Counted from the first letter of the stretch, positions 48,143-59,584 are shown. The stretch: 64,000 bases of DNA from Cycloclasticus sp. symbiont of Bathymodiolus heckerae (GCA_002101235.1 LWTL01000122.1:62001-126000); one strand, 5' to 3'. The notes: a model not told the origin generated them from the sequence alone. Program-made: numbers and translations.

Positions 48143-49120
48143 CTAGGTTCCAAGTGTGTCCAAGTATACCTTGGCAAGGTAACCAATGAAAAATAGCATA
48201 AAAGTGGCGCCTTTTAAACGATTGAGTTTTGCTTCACCATTAAAACTGTAGGCGAAGAGGAACAGCAATAAGGTTAAACCTAGCATGATAGGGAAATCAC
48301 GAGAAATGAGCGCAGCATCAACTGTGCCTGGGTGAATCAGCCCGGGTAAACAAAAAACAGCTAATAGATTAAATGCGTTTGAGCCAATGATATTGCCAAC
48401 AGCGAGGTCAGGCTCTTTCTTTAAGACACTCGTAATGGAAGCGGCTAATTCAGGCAAGCTTGTGCCAATGGCAACAATAGTTAAGCCGATAACAAGATCG
48501 CTAACGCCAAAAATAACGGCAATATTGACGGCCGACCAGACAAGAAGTTTTGAACTAGCGATTAAGGCAATGAGTCCTGATGCCGCATAGAAGTATGCGG
48601 TTTTGTTGTTGATATCTGCGGGTATTTCGTCGTCAAATTCAGCGGCAAGCACATCAGCGTTTTTTTGTTGGTCTTGTTTTGCGCTGCGTAGTAACCAATA
48701 AAGAAAACTAAAGAGACCAGTGATTAGTATGAGGCCATCTAAGCGAGACAAGTCGCCGTCAATAACCAATAAATAACTCCCGATAGAAATAGCGAGAAGA
48801 ATAGGAAGTTCACGCTTCAATAAAGAAGAGTGAATAAAAATAGGAGTAACCAGTGCAGTTGCGCCTAGCACAAGGCCAATATTAGCAATGTTTGAACCGA
48901 CAGCGTTACCTGTGGCGAGCCCGGTATTGCCCTGGAATGACGCCATGCCAGCCACTAGCATCTCGGGGGCGGATGTGCCAAGCCCAACGATGGTTAAGCC
49001 GATAATTAGTGGAGAAATTCCGAAATTCCGTGCAATAGCAGCTGTTCCTTTGACAAAAAAATCAGCTGAAAAAACTAAGAAGATAAAGCCAGCAAGAAGG
49101 GCGGCTAGGTTAATGAGCAT
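48143..49120 (-). CDS. yrbG: Calcium/sodium antiporter YrbG
   Basis: Ca2+/cation antiporter-type membrane protein of 325 residues with about ten hydrophobic segments in two inverted halves. Each half carries the exchanger motif: GLGTSAPEMLVAG with NAVGSNIANIGLVLG, and AIGTSLPELAASITS with NIIGSNAFNLLAV. It begins the minus-strand kds-lpt-rpoN series, as in E. coli, and diverges from mlaF. Confidence 0.94.
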   Translation of the reverse strand: MLINLAALLAGFIFLVFSADFFVKGTAAIARNFGISPLIIGLTIVGLGTSAPEMLVAGMASFQGNTGLATGNAVGSNIANIGLVLGATALVTPIFIHSSLLKRELPILLAISIGSYLLVIDGDLSRLDGLILITGLFSFLYWLLRSAKQDQQKNADVLAAEFDDEIPADINNKTAYFYAASGLIALIASSKLLVWSAVNIAVIFGVSDLVIGLTIVAIGTSLPELAASITSVLKKEPDLAVGNIIGSNAFNLLAVFCLPGLIHPGTVDAALISRDFPIMLGLTLLLFLFAYSFNGEAKLNRLKGATFMLFFIGYLAKVYLDTLGT

Positions 49121-49363
49121 ATATGGTAGAGAGGTAAGTGGGTTGACGCGCTATTTATGAGTATTGGCCATAAGTTTGACTCATTGTCGCATAGAATGAC
49201 AGGCTCTAAATAGCTTTAGCAATGGAATGCGGAAGTAAATGCTATTTAGTATAAATAGTATAAGTTCAGATTGACGCGCTCTAATAAGGTAAGGACAATG
49301 CGGAGTCTATTTTAAAGTATGTTTGTTAGTGATTATATTGCTTACGAAACCAGGTAAACGGAA
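49121..49363. promoter_or_regulatory. Divergent yrbG/mlaF control region with repeated motifs
   Basis: This 243-base spacer serves two large operons. It contains four copies of CTATTTA or its complement TAAATAG (49151, 49207, 49242, 49252). The last two form the inverted repeat CTATTTA-GTA-TAAATAG. The 10-mer TTGACGCGCT appears twice (49143-49152 and 49271-49280). The second copy, with GACAAT 17 bases after TTGACG (49294-49299), could be a plus-strand promoter. Confidence 0.45.
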
Positions 49364-50173
49364 TTGACAGAAACTAGTCCACTCATAAAAATCAGAGATG
49401 TTCATTTTTCTCGCGGATCAAAGCTTATTTTTGATGGCGTGAATATGGATATCCAGCGCGGCAAGGTAACGGCGATTATGGGCCCCAGTGGTACGGGTAA
49501 AACAACGCTATTGAAACTTATTGGTGGGCAGTTAAGGCCGTCTGCTGGTTTTATCGAAGTGGATGGTGAAAATGTACATCGTTTAAGGCGTAAACAACTT
49601 TATCTGTTACGTAAGAAAATGGGCATGTTGTTTCAAAGTGGTGCTTTATTAACCGATATTACGGTGTTTGATAATGTAGCCTTCCCATTGCGTGAGCATA
49701 CTAATTTGCCAGAGTCGATGATTCGTCATTTGGTGTTAATGAAATTACACGCGGTTGGTTTGCGTGGTGCAAGGGATTTGATGCCGGCTGAATTATCGGG
49801 CGGTATGGCGCGGCGTGTTGCGTTGGCTCGCGCTATTGCGCTTGACCCGATGATGATTATGTACGATGAGCCGTTTACTGGGCAGGATCCTATTTCTATG
49901 GGTGTTTTAGTGCAGCTGATTAGGTTATTGAATGATGCGTTGGGTTTATCAAGCATTGTTGTGTCGCATGATGTGAAAGAAACGTGTGCGATTGCGGATT
50001 ACGTTTACTTGGTGTCTGGCGGAAAAATTGTTGAGCACGGTTCACCTGCGCAATTGGCAGAGTCAGACTCAGAATGGTCGCAACAATTTATGCAAGGTAT
50101 GGCTGATGGGCCTGTGCCATTTCATTATGCGGCTAAAGAGTACGCAAAAGATTTACTGGGTTTGGAAGCATGA
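49364..50173 (+). CDS. mlaF: Phospholipid ABC transporter ATPase MlaF
   Basis: Cytoplasmic ATPase of the Mla lipid-trafficking system. Walker A GPSGTGKTT, signature LSGGMARRVALARAIA and Walker B MIMYDEPFTGQDP are intact; GGMARR is typical of MlaF. Length 269. The start codon is TTG with a weak upstream AGG. No ATG is available before the Walker A region without losing the first strand. Confidence 0.95.
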   Translation: MTETSPLIKIRDVHFSRGSKLIFDGVNMDIQRGKVTAIMGPSGTGKTTLLKLIGGQLRPSAGFIEVDGENVHRLRRKQLYLLRKKMGMLFQSGALLTDITVFDNVAFPLREHTNLPESMIRHLVLMKLHAVGLRGARDLMPAELSGGMARRVALARAIALDPMMIMYDEPFTGQDPISMGVLVQLIRLLNDALGLSSIVVSHDVKETCAIADYVYLVSGGKIVEHGSPAQLAESDSEWSQQFMQGMADGPVPFHYAAKEYAKDLLGLEA

Positions 50174-50192
50174 AGGGAAAGGCAATGTTGTC

Positions 50193-50975
50193 ATGTTAAG
50201 TTATTTTCAGCGTTTAGGCGCCACATCGCTAGGTATGTTTGAACGCCTAGGGCGAGGCTCGGTATTTTTTGTCAATATATTATTGAGCATACCGAGTGTG
50301 ATAGTAAGGCCGCGCTTGTTAATTGCTCAAATATATTTCGTGGGTGTGCTTAGTTTTTCACTCATCGTAATATCTGGGTTATTTGTTGGAATGGTCATTG
50401 CTCTACAGGGCTTTTATACTCTGTCAGACTTTGGTGCGGAAGGTATGCTGGGCGTTATGGTCGCGGCATCTCTGATTAGAGAGTTAGGGCCAGTTGTGTC
50501 AGCTTTGTTGTTTGCGGGACGTGCGGGTTCTGCGTTAACGGCAGAAATCGGTTTAATGAAAGCGACCGAGCAATTGTCGGGCATGGAAATGATGGCTGTT
50601 GATCCTGTTGCCCGGATTATGGCGCCGCGCTTTCTTGCAGGTCTTATTTCAATGCCTATTTTGGCGACGTTGTTCAGCGCTGTAGGTGTGATGGGTGGTT
50701 ATTTTATTGGTGTTGGTCTGCTGGGTATTGATGAAGGTGGGTATTGGTCTCAAATGCAGGCCAAAATTGACTTTAGCCAAGATGTTGTTAACGGGCTTAT
50801 CAAAAGTGTTATTTTTGGTTGGGTGGTTACATGGATTGCGGTGTTTGAAGGTCATGATGCCATACCAACATCGGAAGGAGTTAGCCGAGCAACAACACGA
50901 ACAGTTGTTCATTCTGCGTTTGCAATTTTATTGTTAGATTTTATTTTAACTGCATTGATGTTTGGAGATATCTAA
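50193..50975 (+). CDS. mlaE: Phospholipid ABC transporter permease MlaE
   Basis: Inner-membrane permease of about 260 residues with about five membrane helices. Conserved stretches are FVGMVIALQGFYTL, ALLFAGRAGSALTAEIGLMK and MEMMAVDPVARIMAPRF. The open frame extends back to 49986, but that part overlaps mlaF; the ATG at 50193 with AAGGGAAAGG upstream begins the conserved protein. Confidence 0.95.
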   Translation: MLSYFQRLGATSLGMFERLGRGSVFFVNILLSIPSVIVRPRLLIAQIYFVGVLSFSLIVISGLFVGMVIALQGFYTLSDFGAEGMLGVMVAASLIRELGPVVSALLFAGRAGSALTAEIGLMKATEQLSGMEMMAVDPVARIMAPRFLAGLISMPILATLFSAVGVMGGYFIGVGLLGIDEGGYWSQMQAKIDFSQDVVNGLIKSVIFGWVVTWIAVFEGHDAIPTSEGVSRATTRTVVHSAFAILLLDFILTALMFGDI

Positions 50976-50976
50976 T

Positions 50977-51443
50977 ATGCATATATCAAGATCGATTGAG
51001 ATTTTAGTAGGTTTTTTTGTAGCCCTCGGCTTTGTTGCCATGTTCTTCCTGTCGATGGAAGTGAGTAATTTAAGTAGCGTCAACGGTGACGATGGTTACG
51101 ATATTACAGCAAGTTTTGAAAACGTTGGTAGCTTAAAGGTGCGTGCTCCTGTTGCTATGGCGGGTGTTAATGTTGGTAGGGTGACAGCAATAAACTTTGA
51201 CCCGGAAACATTTGAAGCGGTTGTGACAATGAGCATTGAAGCTAGATACAACCAACTGCCTTCTGATAGTAATGCAAGTATTCTTACAGCGGGCTTACTG
51301 GGCGAGCAGTATGTGGGGTTAGAGCCGGGTGGCGAAGAAGAGGTTCTTGAAGAAGGAAGTGAGCTTGAGTTAACGCAGTCGGCCTTGGTTTTAGAGCAAA
51401 TTATCGGGCAATTCTTGTTTAGCAGTGAGTCTGAAGAAGAATA

Positions 51444-51444
<1 letters not shown>
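50977..51444 (+). CDS. mlaD: MCE-domain lipid-binding protein MlaD
   Basis: Periplasm-facing hexameric MCE protein anchored by one N-terminal helix (about 8-27). The MCE domain runs from YDITASFENVGSLKVRAPVAMAGVNVGRV to LLGEQYVGLEPGG. The C-terminus is short and acidic. The ATG at 50977, just after the mlaE stop, fits the MHISRSIEILVG start; GGAG lies 9 bases upstream. About 155 residues. The stop overlaps mlaB, with no mlaC in between. Confidence 0.94.
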
Positions 51445-53047
<1,603 letters not shown>

Positions 53048-53053
53048 ATTGTT

Positions 53054-53683
53054 ATGTTAACTATCGCTATATCAAAAGGTCGGATCTTAAAAGATACCTT
53101 GCCACTATTGGCTGAAGCGGGTATTGAGCCCTCTGAAGATTTGTCTGTGACGAGGAAATTAATTATCCCAAGTATTTGCGGGGAAGTTAATTTAGTGATT
53201 ATTAGAGCAACAGATGTCCCGACTTTTGTGGAGTATGGCGCGGCAGATGTGGGTATTACAGGTAAAGATACACTAGTGGAACATAATAGCGATAACCTAT
53301 ATGAACCGTTGGATTTGGAAATAGCGAAGTGCCGTTTGATGACGGCGGTTGTAACAGGGCGGGAACTGCCGGTTGGCAAAATTCGTGTTGCGTCAAAATA
53401 TGTTTCATTAACGGAGCAGTATTTTGCAAAAAAAGGTCAGCAAGTAGAAATTATAAAATTATACGGCTCAATGGAGTTGGCGCCACTTGTTGGTTTAGCT
53501 GATTGTATTGTGGATCTAGTCGATACCGGTAACACATTGAAAGCAAATGGTATGGAGCCGTTAGACCTTATTATGAATATCAGCTCAAGGCTGGTGATTA
53601 ATAAAGCCTCCATGAAAATGAAACATCAGCAAATCAAAGCACTAACAGAAAAGTTAAAAATTGCGGTCGACAATAGGCGCTAA
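53054..53683 (+). CDS. hisG: ATP phosphoribosyltransferase catalytic subunit, short form
   Basis: First step of histidine synthesis. At 209 residues it lacks the C-terminal regulatory ACT-like domain of long His[26 protein letters not shown] and [19 protein letters not shown] are family motifs. Short HisG needs the partner HisZ, which is not in this window. It follows murA by six bases and abuts hisD directly. Confidence 0.96.
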   Translation: MLTIAISKGRILKDTLPLLAEAGIEPSEDLSVTRKLIIPSICGEVNLVIIRATDVPTFVEYGAADVGITGKDTLVEHNSDNLYEPLDLEIAKCRLMTAVVTGRELPVGKIRVASKYVSLTEQYFAKKGQQVEIIKLYGSMELAPLVGLADCIVDLVDTGNTLKANGMEPLDLIMNISSRLVINKASMKMKHQQIKALTEKLKIAVDNRR

Positions 53684-54982
53684 ATGATAAATATAAAATC
53701 ATTGCTTGCTTCTAACGAAGGTTTTTCACAGGCGCTTGATGATTTGTTGAGCTGGGATGAGAGCGATAATTCATCAATATCTCAAACCGTTTCAGACATC
53801 ATAAGCGAAGTTCGCCAGAAAGGTGATTCAGCGTTGCTTGGTTATACTCAACAGTTTGACCAATGGGGTGCTTCAGTCGAAAGCGTAGAAGTTGGTCGTG
53901 AGCAATTAGAATCCGCATGGAGTAGTTTGCCTGATGAGCAACGCGTTGCGTTAACGACAGCGGCGGATAGAATTCGTGCATATGCCGAGCATCAGAAGCT
54001 TCAATCATGGTCATTTACAGATGAATTTTATAATTCTTTAGGTCAGAAAATAACGCCATTAGAACGAGTAGGGGTCTATGTTCCTGGTGGTAAAGCGGCG
54101 TACCCTTCATCAGTGTTAATGAATGTTATTCCTGCAAAAGTAGCGGGTGTAACCGAAATCATTATGGTGACGCCCACGCCTCGTGGAGAGCTAAATAATT
54201 TGGTGTTAGCCACTGCGCGATTAGCGGGTGTTGATAAGGTGATTCGAGTGGGTGGTGCGCAAGCTGTGGCGGCATTGGCATATGGCACAAAGACAGTTCC
54301 GGCGGTTGATAAAATTGTGGGCCCAGGGAATATTTTTGTAGCGACGGCTAAAAAGCAGGTTTTTGGGCAAGTCGGTATTGATATGGTGGCTGGGCCATCA
54401 GAGATTTTAATTATTTGTGACGGGGAAACGAACCCAGATTGGATTGCGATGGATCTTTTTTCACAAGCTGAACACGATGAAAATGCACAGTCAATATTGA
54501 TCTCGCTTGATTTGGAATTTATTGATGCGGTTAAGGCTAGTATGGATAAACTATTGCCTACGATGGAACGTGCGGATGTGATTCAAGCATCACTAGAAAG
54601 TCGCGGAGCGTTTATTTACGCTGAAACAAAAGAGCAGGCGATTGCAATTACTAATAGAGTCGCGCCAGAGCACTTAGAGTTGTCTGTAGATAATGCTGAG
54701 CAGTGGGTTGAGCAGGTTAAGCACGCAGGCGCTATTTTTATGGGGCGGTACACGCCAGAAGCATTGGGTGACTATTGCGCGGGACCTAACCATGTTTTGC
54801 CCACCTCGGGGACGGCTAGGTTTTCATCGCCTTTAGGTGTTTATGACTTTCAAAAGCGTACCAGTATTATTGATTGCAGTCAGTCAGGTGCATCAGCGCT
54901 GGTTGATACGGCATCGGTCTTGGCGCGAGGCGAAGCATTAACAGCACATGCGAAATCCGCTGAATTTAGAAAAATAAAATAA
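53684..54982 (+). CDS. hisD: Histidinol dehydrogenase
   Basis: NAD- and zinc-dependent enzyme for the last two steps of histidine synthesis. [18 protein letters not shown] and [20 protein letters not shown] are signature blocks. Zinc-site and catalytic residues lie in [18 protein letters not shown] and [19 protein letters not shown]. Length 432. It starts at the base after the hisG stop. Confidence 0.98.
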   Translation: MINIKSLLASNEGFSQALDDLLSWDESDNSSISQTVSDIISEVRQKGDSALLGYTQQFDQWGASVESVEVGREQLESAWSSLPDEQRVALTTAADRIRAYAEHQKLQSWSFTDEFYNSLGQKITPLERVGVYVPGGKAAYPSSVLMNVIPAKVAGVTEIIMVTPTPRGELNNLVLATARLAGVDKVIRVGGAQAVAALAYGTKTVPAVDKIVGPGNIFVATAKKQVFGQVGIDMVAGPSEILIICDGETNPDWIAMDLFSQAEHDENAQSILISLDLEFIDAVKASMDKLLPTMERADVIQASLESRGAFIYAETKEQAIAITNRVAPEHLELSVDNAEQWVEQVKHAGAIFMGRYTPEALGDYCAGPNHVLPTSGTARFSSPLGVYDFQKRTSIIDCSQSGASALVDTASVLARGEALTAHAKSAEFRKIK

Positions 54983-54994
54983 CTTACTTTAGCC

Positions 54995-56077
54995 ATGTCA
55001 GACAAAAGTACACGTTTACAAAACCTAATCCGTCCAGAAATTCAAGAAATGACGGCTTATCATGTGCCGCCAGCGACAGGGCTGATGAAGCTGGACGCAA
55101 TGGAAAATCCATTTGCATGGCCAGATGAGATGAAAGCAGAATGGCTGACATTGCTGGCAACGGCAGAACCTAATCGTTACCCTGACCCTGCGGCGAAACA
55201 GTTGGTGTCTTCATTGCGCAAATGTTTTGGTGTGGCGTCTGAGCTAGGTGTAGTGCTAGGCAATGGTTCGGATGAGTTAATACAGCTTATTTTGATGGCG
55301 GTTAATACTGGGTCATGCATTATGGCGCCCACACCTGGTTTTGTAATGTATCAACACATTGCGCGCTCACTGGGCTTGCCATTTGAAGGTGTTCCGTTGA
55401 ACGCTGACTTCAGTCTGGATATGCCAGCAATGATTGGTGCAATTAAAACACATCAGCCGGCGGTTATTTTCTTAGCTTACCCCAATAACCCGACTGCAAA
55501 CCTATTTGCAGATAAAGACTTAATGGCTATTCTTGATGCGGCGACTGGTATCGTTGTTATTGATGAGGCCTACCAGCCATTTGCCCAAAAGAGTTTTTTA
55601 GATAAAGTGAGTAAGTTTGAGCAGCTATTGGTTATGCGAACAGTGTCTAAGCTTGGGCTTGCTGGGTTACGTTTAGGTTTCGTTGTTGGGCATAAAAGTT
55701 TGACCGAGCAGTTAGAGAAAATACGTTTGCCGTACAATATAAATGTTTTTACGCAGCTAACGGCCTGTTTTGCGTTTAAACATATTGATGTGTTTAACGC
55801 CCAAGCAGTGTTGATCTGCGAGCAGCGAGAAGAGTTACTTTTGCATTTACTCTCGTTGCCTAATGTCCGTACTTTCCCAAGTGATGCGAATTTTATTTTG
55901 TTTGCTTTATTGTCAGATTCTGCCGAACGTGTTTTTAATGCCTTAAAAGACGAGGGTGTTTTGATTAAAAAAATGGGAGCGGTTTCAGGTTTGCCGCCAG
56001 AGTGTTTGCGCGTTACTGTCGGATCAATGCCGGAAAATGAAGCTTTTTTTGAAAAGCTCTCTTCAATTTTAGCTTAA
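54995..56077 (+). CDS. hisC: Histidinol-phosphate aminotransferase
   Basis: PLP-dependent aminotransferase of histidine synthesis, 360 residues. The PLP lysine is Lys219 in RTVSKLGLAGLRLGF. Other motifs are LDAMENPFAWPDE, LGNGSDELIQL and FLAYPNNPTANLF. It lies 12 bases after hisD and ends the mla-murA-his series; a terminator follows. Confidence 0.96.
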   Translation: MSDKSTRLQNLIRPEIQEMTAYHVPPATGLMKLDAMENPFAWPDEMKAEWLTLLATAEPNRYPDPAAKQLVSSLRKCFGVASELGVVLGNGSDELIQLILMAVNTGSCIMAPTPGFVMYQHIARSLGLPFEGVPLNADFSLDMPAMIGAIKTHQPAVIFLAYPNNPTANLFADKDLMAILDAATGIVVIDEAYQPFAQKSFLDKVSKFEQLLVMRTVSKLGLAGLRLGFVVGHKSLTEQLEKIRLPYNINVFTQLTACFAFKHIDVFNAQAVLICEQREELLLHLLSLPNVRTFPSDANFILFALLSDSAERVFNALKDEGVLIKKMGAVSGLPPECLRVTVGSMPENEAFFEKLSSILA

Positions 56078-56088
56078 CCTCCTCCTTT

Positions 56089-56117
56089 GGCCTGAGTTAA
56101 CAGGGCTTTATTTTTTT
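56089..56117 (+). terminator. Probable intrinsic terminator after hisC
   Basis: GGCCTG and CAGGGC form a short stem with one mismatch around the loop AGTTAA, followed by TTTATTTTTTT. It starts 12 bases after the hisC stop. Confidence 0.55.
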
Positions 56118-56230
56118 GATAAGCAGCCGCTTTATCTGCGCCTAGCGCGGTGAATGTAAAAGTGAGTCTTTTATTGTATCTAAATATGCCCTGAATCATA
56201 TAAGCCCTATCCAAAAGAGTGTAAAAAATA

Positions 56231-56239
56231 TGTTAGAAT
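56231..56239 (+). promoter_or_regulatory. Extended -10 promoter candidate for petABC
   Basis: TGT followed by TAGAAT forms an extended -10 element (TGnTAGAAT). A start near 56246 would give a leader of about 57 bases before petA. No good -35 is visible. Confidence 0.45.
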
Positions 56240-56302
56240 TGCAGGGATAAGTGCCATGCAAAAAATGCATGTGTGATTTACGATGATTTTATGGAGATTT
56301 AG

Positions 56303-56887
56303 ATGAGCGAACAGGTAGTAGATAAGCGCAGGCGTCTTTTTTTGACCGCTGCAGCTACTGCAGTGACAGGTGTTGGTGCGGCCTATGTGGCGGTGCCATT
56401 TTTAGCGTCAATGAACCCGAGTGATAGAGCGAAAGCGGCGGGTGCTCCGGTTGAGGCTGATATTTCTAAGCTAGAATTAGGCCAGTTGATTCGTGTTGAA
56501 TGGCGCGGAAAACCGGTTTGGATATTAAAGCGTTCGCAAGAAATATTGGCGCAAATTGCTGAAGAGACTAGCATGCTAAGGGACGTTGACTCTAACGAAT
56601 CAGAGCAGCCAGAGTCTTGTAAAAATACGGCACGTTCGATTAAACCAGAAGTTTTCTTAGCGGTAGGTATCTGTACGCATTTAGGTTGTTCTCCAACGTA
56701 TAGACCGGAAGTAGCGCCAGAAGATTTAGGTGCTGATTGGAAAGGTGGTTTCTTCTGTCCATGTCATGGTTCTCTTTTTGACTTGTCTGGTCGCGTATAC
56801 GCGGGCGTTCCTGCGCCATTGAATCTAGTGGTGCCGCCTCATGAGTATCTAACCGATACGAGAATCTTAATAGGGGGAGCATCATGA
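56303..56887 (+). CDS. petA: Ubiquinol-cytochrome c reductase Rieske iron-sulfur subunit
   Basis: [2Fe-2S] subunit of the bc1 complex, carrying electrons from ubiquinol to cytochrome c1. The N-terminus has a twin-arginine-like KRRRLFLTAAATAVTG signal/anchor. The cluster ligands are in CTHLGC (Cys124, His126) and CPCHGS (Cys152, His155), with disulfide cysteines 129 and 154. Length 194. It overlaps petB by four bases. Confidence 0.97.
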   Translation: MSEQVVDKRRRLFLTAAATAVTGVGAAYVAVPFLASMNPSDRAKAAGAPVEADISKLELGQLIRVEWRGKPVWILKRSQEILAQIAEETSMLRDVDSNESEQPESCKNTARSIKPEVFLAVGICTHLGCSPTYRPEVAPEDLGADWKGGFFCPCHGSLFDLSGRVYAGVPAPLNLVVPPHEYLTDTRILIGGAS

Positions 56888-58110
56888 GTGGGATGTTGAA
56901 AAATGCATTAGGTTGGGCAGACGCTCGTTTTCCTCTAAGTAAAGTATGGAATGAGCATTTGGCTCAATACTATGCGCCAAAGAACTTTAACTGGATGTAC
57001 TACTTTGGTTCACTGGCTATGTTGGTGCTGGTTAATCAAATTATTACTGGTATTTTCTTAACAATTCACTACAAACCGGATGCTTTATTAGCGTTTGACT
57101 CTGTTGAATACATCATGCGCGATGTTGAGTGGGGCTGGTTGATTCGCTATATGCACTCAACAGGCGCATCGGCGTTCTTCATTGTGGTGTATATGCACAT
57201 GTTTCGTGGGCTTGTTTATGGCTCGTTTAAAAAACCACGTGAATTAGTGTGGGTGTTCGGCATGATTATTTATGTTGCACTAATGGCAGAAGCCTTCATG
57301 GGGTATTTGTTACCTTGGGGCCAAATGTCATATTGGGGTGCACAAGTTATCGTTTCATTGTTCGGTGCTATTCCTTATGTAGGTGAAGACTTAGCACTTT
57401 GGTTGCGTGGTGATTATGTTATTTCTGATGCGACGTTAAACCGTTTCTTTGCTTTCCATGTAATTGCTATTCCTCTAGTGCTGGTTATCTTGGTGTTTAT
57501 GCACATTGTGGCATTACATGCTGTGGGTTCAAATAACCCAGAAGGCATCGAAATTAAAAAGCACAAAGATGAAAATGGTATTCCTTTAGACGGCATCCCA
57601 TTCCATCCATACTACTCAGTGAAAGATTTAGTGGGTGTTGCGGTTTTCTTGTTTATCTTTGCATTGATTATTTTCTATATGCCAGAAATGGGCGGGTACT
57701 TCTTAGAACACGCAAATTTTGTTCCTGCGGACCCATTGAAAACGCCTGAACATATCGCGCCTGTTTGGTATTTCACGCCGTTTTATGCGGTTTTGAGAGC
57801 GGTGCCAGATAAGTTCTTAGGTGTGGTTGCAATGGCTGGAGCAATTATTGTGTTGTTTTTATTGCCTTGGTTAGATAGAGGCGTTAATAAATCAATACGC
57901 TACCGTGGACCTGTGTTTAAAGCAGCGATTATTGCGTTCTGCATCAGCTTTGTTGGCTTGGGCTACTTTGGTATGCAGCCTGTTACTGCAGTAGGCACTT
58001 TCTTCTCAAGGTTCTTCTCAATTATATATTTTGCATTTTTCCTATTGATGCCTTGGTATTCCAACATAGGGCAGGATAAATATGTTCCAGAGAGGTTGGA
58101 CGAGAAATGA
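56884..58110 (+). CDS. petB: Cytochrome b subunit of the bc1 complex
   Basis: Eight-helix membrane protein of 408 residues with two b haems. Haem-ligand histidines are in RYMHSTGASAFFIVVYMHMF and FFAFHVIAIPLVLVILVFMH. The quinol-oxidation PEWY-type motif is replaced by APVWYFTPFYAVLRA, a common proteobacterial form. It overlaps petC by four bases. Confidence 0.97.
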   Translation: MSGMLKNALGWADARFPLSKVWNEHLAQYYAPKNFNWMYYFGSLAMLVLVNQIITGIFLTIHYKPDALLAFDSVEYIMRDVEWGWLIRYMHSTGASAFFIVVYMHMFRGLVYGSFKKPRELVWVFGMIIYVALMAEAFMGYLLPWGQMSYWGAQVIVSLFGAIPYVGEDLALWLRGDYVISDATLNRFFAFHVIAIPLVLVILVFMHIVALHAVGSNNPEGIEIKKHKDENGIPLDGIPFHPYYSVKDLVGVAVFLFIFALIIFYMPEMGGYFLEHANFVPADPLKTPEHIAPVWYFTPFYAVLRAVPDKFLGVVAMAGAIIVLFLLPWLDRGVNKSIRYRGPVFKAAIIAFCISFVGLGYFGMQPVTAVGTFFSRFFSIIYFAFFLLMPWYSNIGQDKYVPERLDEK

Positions 58111-58844
58111 AAAAACTAATCATTGTTTTATTGGTATTATTTTCATCGCATGTTGCTGCGTCTCCTGGTGGCATTGAATTGCAATCAGCAAAAATTGACT
58201 TAGATAACAAGGCATCTTTGCAACGCGGCGCTAAATATTTTGTAAATTATTGTTTAAGTTGTCACTCGGCGAAACAGTTACGTTACTCAAGAATGGCTGA
58301 AGATTTAGGTATTTCACCCGAGTTGGTTGAATTGAACTTAATGTTTACAGGCGAAAAGATATTTGATGGTATGACCATTTCTATGCGCCCTAAAGATGCG
58401 GAAAAATGGTTTGGTGTTAACCCACCCGATTTATCACTTATTGCACGTTCGCGTGGGCCTGACTGGTTATACACCTACTTAAAGGGTTTCTATATTGATG
58501 ACTCTCGTCCATTTGGTGTTAATAATGTGTTGTTTCCTAAAGTCGGTATGCCTCATGTATTAGCCGACCTTCAAGGCTTGCAAAAAGCAGTTTATAAGGA
58601 TGTTAAGCTAAAAGACGGATCTATTCGAAAGGTTATTGATCATTTGGAAATTGCAGAGCCTGGCAGAATGAACGAACGAGAGTTTGATAAGGCAATGAAT
58701 GATTTGGTTAACTTTATGGCATATATGGGTGAGCCAGCTAAGTTAGAACGTCAACGCCTTGGCTGGAAAGTATTATTGTTTATCTTATTAATGTTAGGCG
58801 TATTCCATTTGTTAAAGAAGGAATACTGGAAAGATATTCATTAA
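58107..58844 (+). CDS. petC: Cytochrome c1
   Basis: Periplasmic c-type cytochrome anchored by a C-terminal helix (VLLFILLMLGVFHLL). After the signal peptide (ending HVAA), the haem-binding CLSCH lies at 49-53. The axial methionine is expected in the GMTISMRP/KVGMPHVL area. Length 245. It ends the petABC operon; sspA follows after 81 bases. Confidence 0.95.
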   Translation: MKKLIIVLLVLFSSHVAASPGGIELQSAKIDLDNKASLQRGAKYFVNYCLSCHSAKQLRYSRMAEDLGISPELVELNLMFTGEKIFDGMTISMRPKDAEKWFGVNPPDLSLIARSRGPDWLYTYLKGFYIDDSRPFGVNNVLFPKVGMPHVLADLQGLQKAVYKDVKLKDGSIRKVIDHLEIAEPGRMNEREFDKAMNDLVNFMAYMGEPAKLERQRLGWKVLLFILLMLGVFHLLKKEYWKDIH

Positions 58845-58866
58845 AACCAAACTAGTTTTTAAAGTG

Positions 58867-58900
58867 AAAGAGCTTTGTGTTAAACCGCTAAACTCTTTTT
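58867..58900 (+). terminator. Possible terminator between petC and sspA
   Basis: AAAGAG pairs with CTCTTT, with TTT/AAA inside after a bulged C, followed by a short T-run. The loop is long (about 13 bases), so termination may be partial. Confidence 0.4.
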
Positions 58901-58925
58901 ATAGTCAATAAACCGGAAAGAAAAA

Positions 58926-59573
58926 ATGTTAAATGCACTGAATAGAAAATCAATCATGACACTGTTTGCGGACCCTATCTGCCACTATAGTCATAGAACT
59001 CGCTTTGTATTATGTGAAAAAAGTGCGTCAGCTGAAGTTGAATTTGTCGATGCTAAAGAGTTCCCAGAAGATCTACAAGAATTGAACCCTTACGGTACAT
59101 TACCTATCTTAATCGATAGAGATTTAGCCTTATTTAACTCAAGAATTATTATGGAATACTTGGATGAGCGTTTTCCTCATCCACCGCTATATCCAATAGA
59201 CCCAGTATCAAGAGCACGCTCTCGCTTATTAATTCACCGTATTGACCAAGACTGGTACACCTTGTTAGACGACATTATTAATGCCGGTGAGAAGAAAGCG
59301 GCTAAAGCAAAGAAGTTGTTACGAGAAAATTTGATTTCGGCAATTCCTTTGTTTGAAGCCAATAAGTACTTCCTTAGTGATGACTTCACACTGGTTGATG
59401 GTGTGCTTGCTCCATTATTATGGCGCTTACCGTTCTACGGTATTGAGTTGCCAAAAGAAGCGCAAGCGATTAAAGACTATGTTGCATTGGTAACTAGTCG
59501 AGAAACGTTTCAGGAAAGCATGAGTAAAGAAGAGTTAGACATGATGGAAAGTTACGAATTGATGGCGTCATAA
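58926..59573 (+). CDS. sspA: Stringent starvation protein A
   Basis: GST-fold protein that binds RNA polymerase and modulates stress transcription. TLFADPICHYSHRTRFVLCEK and LNPYGTLPILIDRDLALFNS are the N-terminal thioredoxin-like half; the helical C-terminal half follows. Length 215. GGAAAG upstream supports the ATG. The petABC-sspA-sspB order is widespread in gammaproteobacteria. Confidence 0.95.
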   Translation: MLNALNRKSIMTLFADPICHYSHRTRFVLCEKSASAEVEFVDAKEFPEDLQELNPYGTLPILIDRDLALFNSRIIMEYLDERFPHPPLYPIDPVSRARSRLLIHRIDQDWYTLLDDIINAGEKKAAKAKKLLRENLISAIPLFEANKYFLSDDFTLVDGVLAPLLWRLPFYGIELPKEAQAIKDYVALVTSRETFQESMSKEELDMMESYELMAS

Positions 59574-59584
59574 CGACTGGATAA

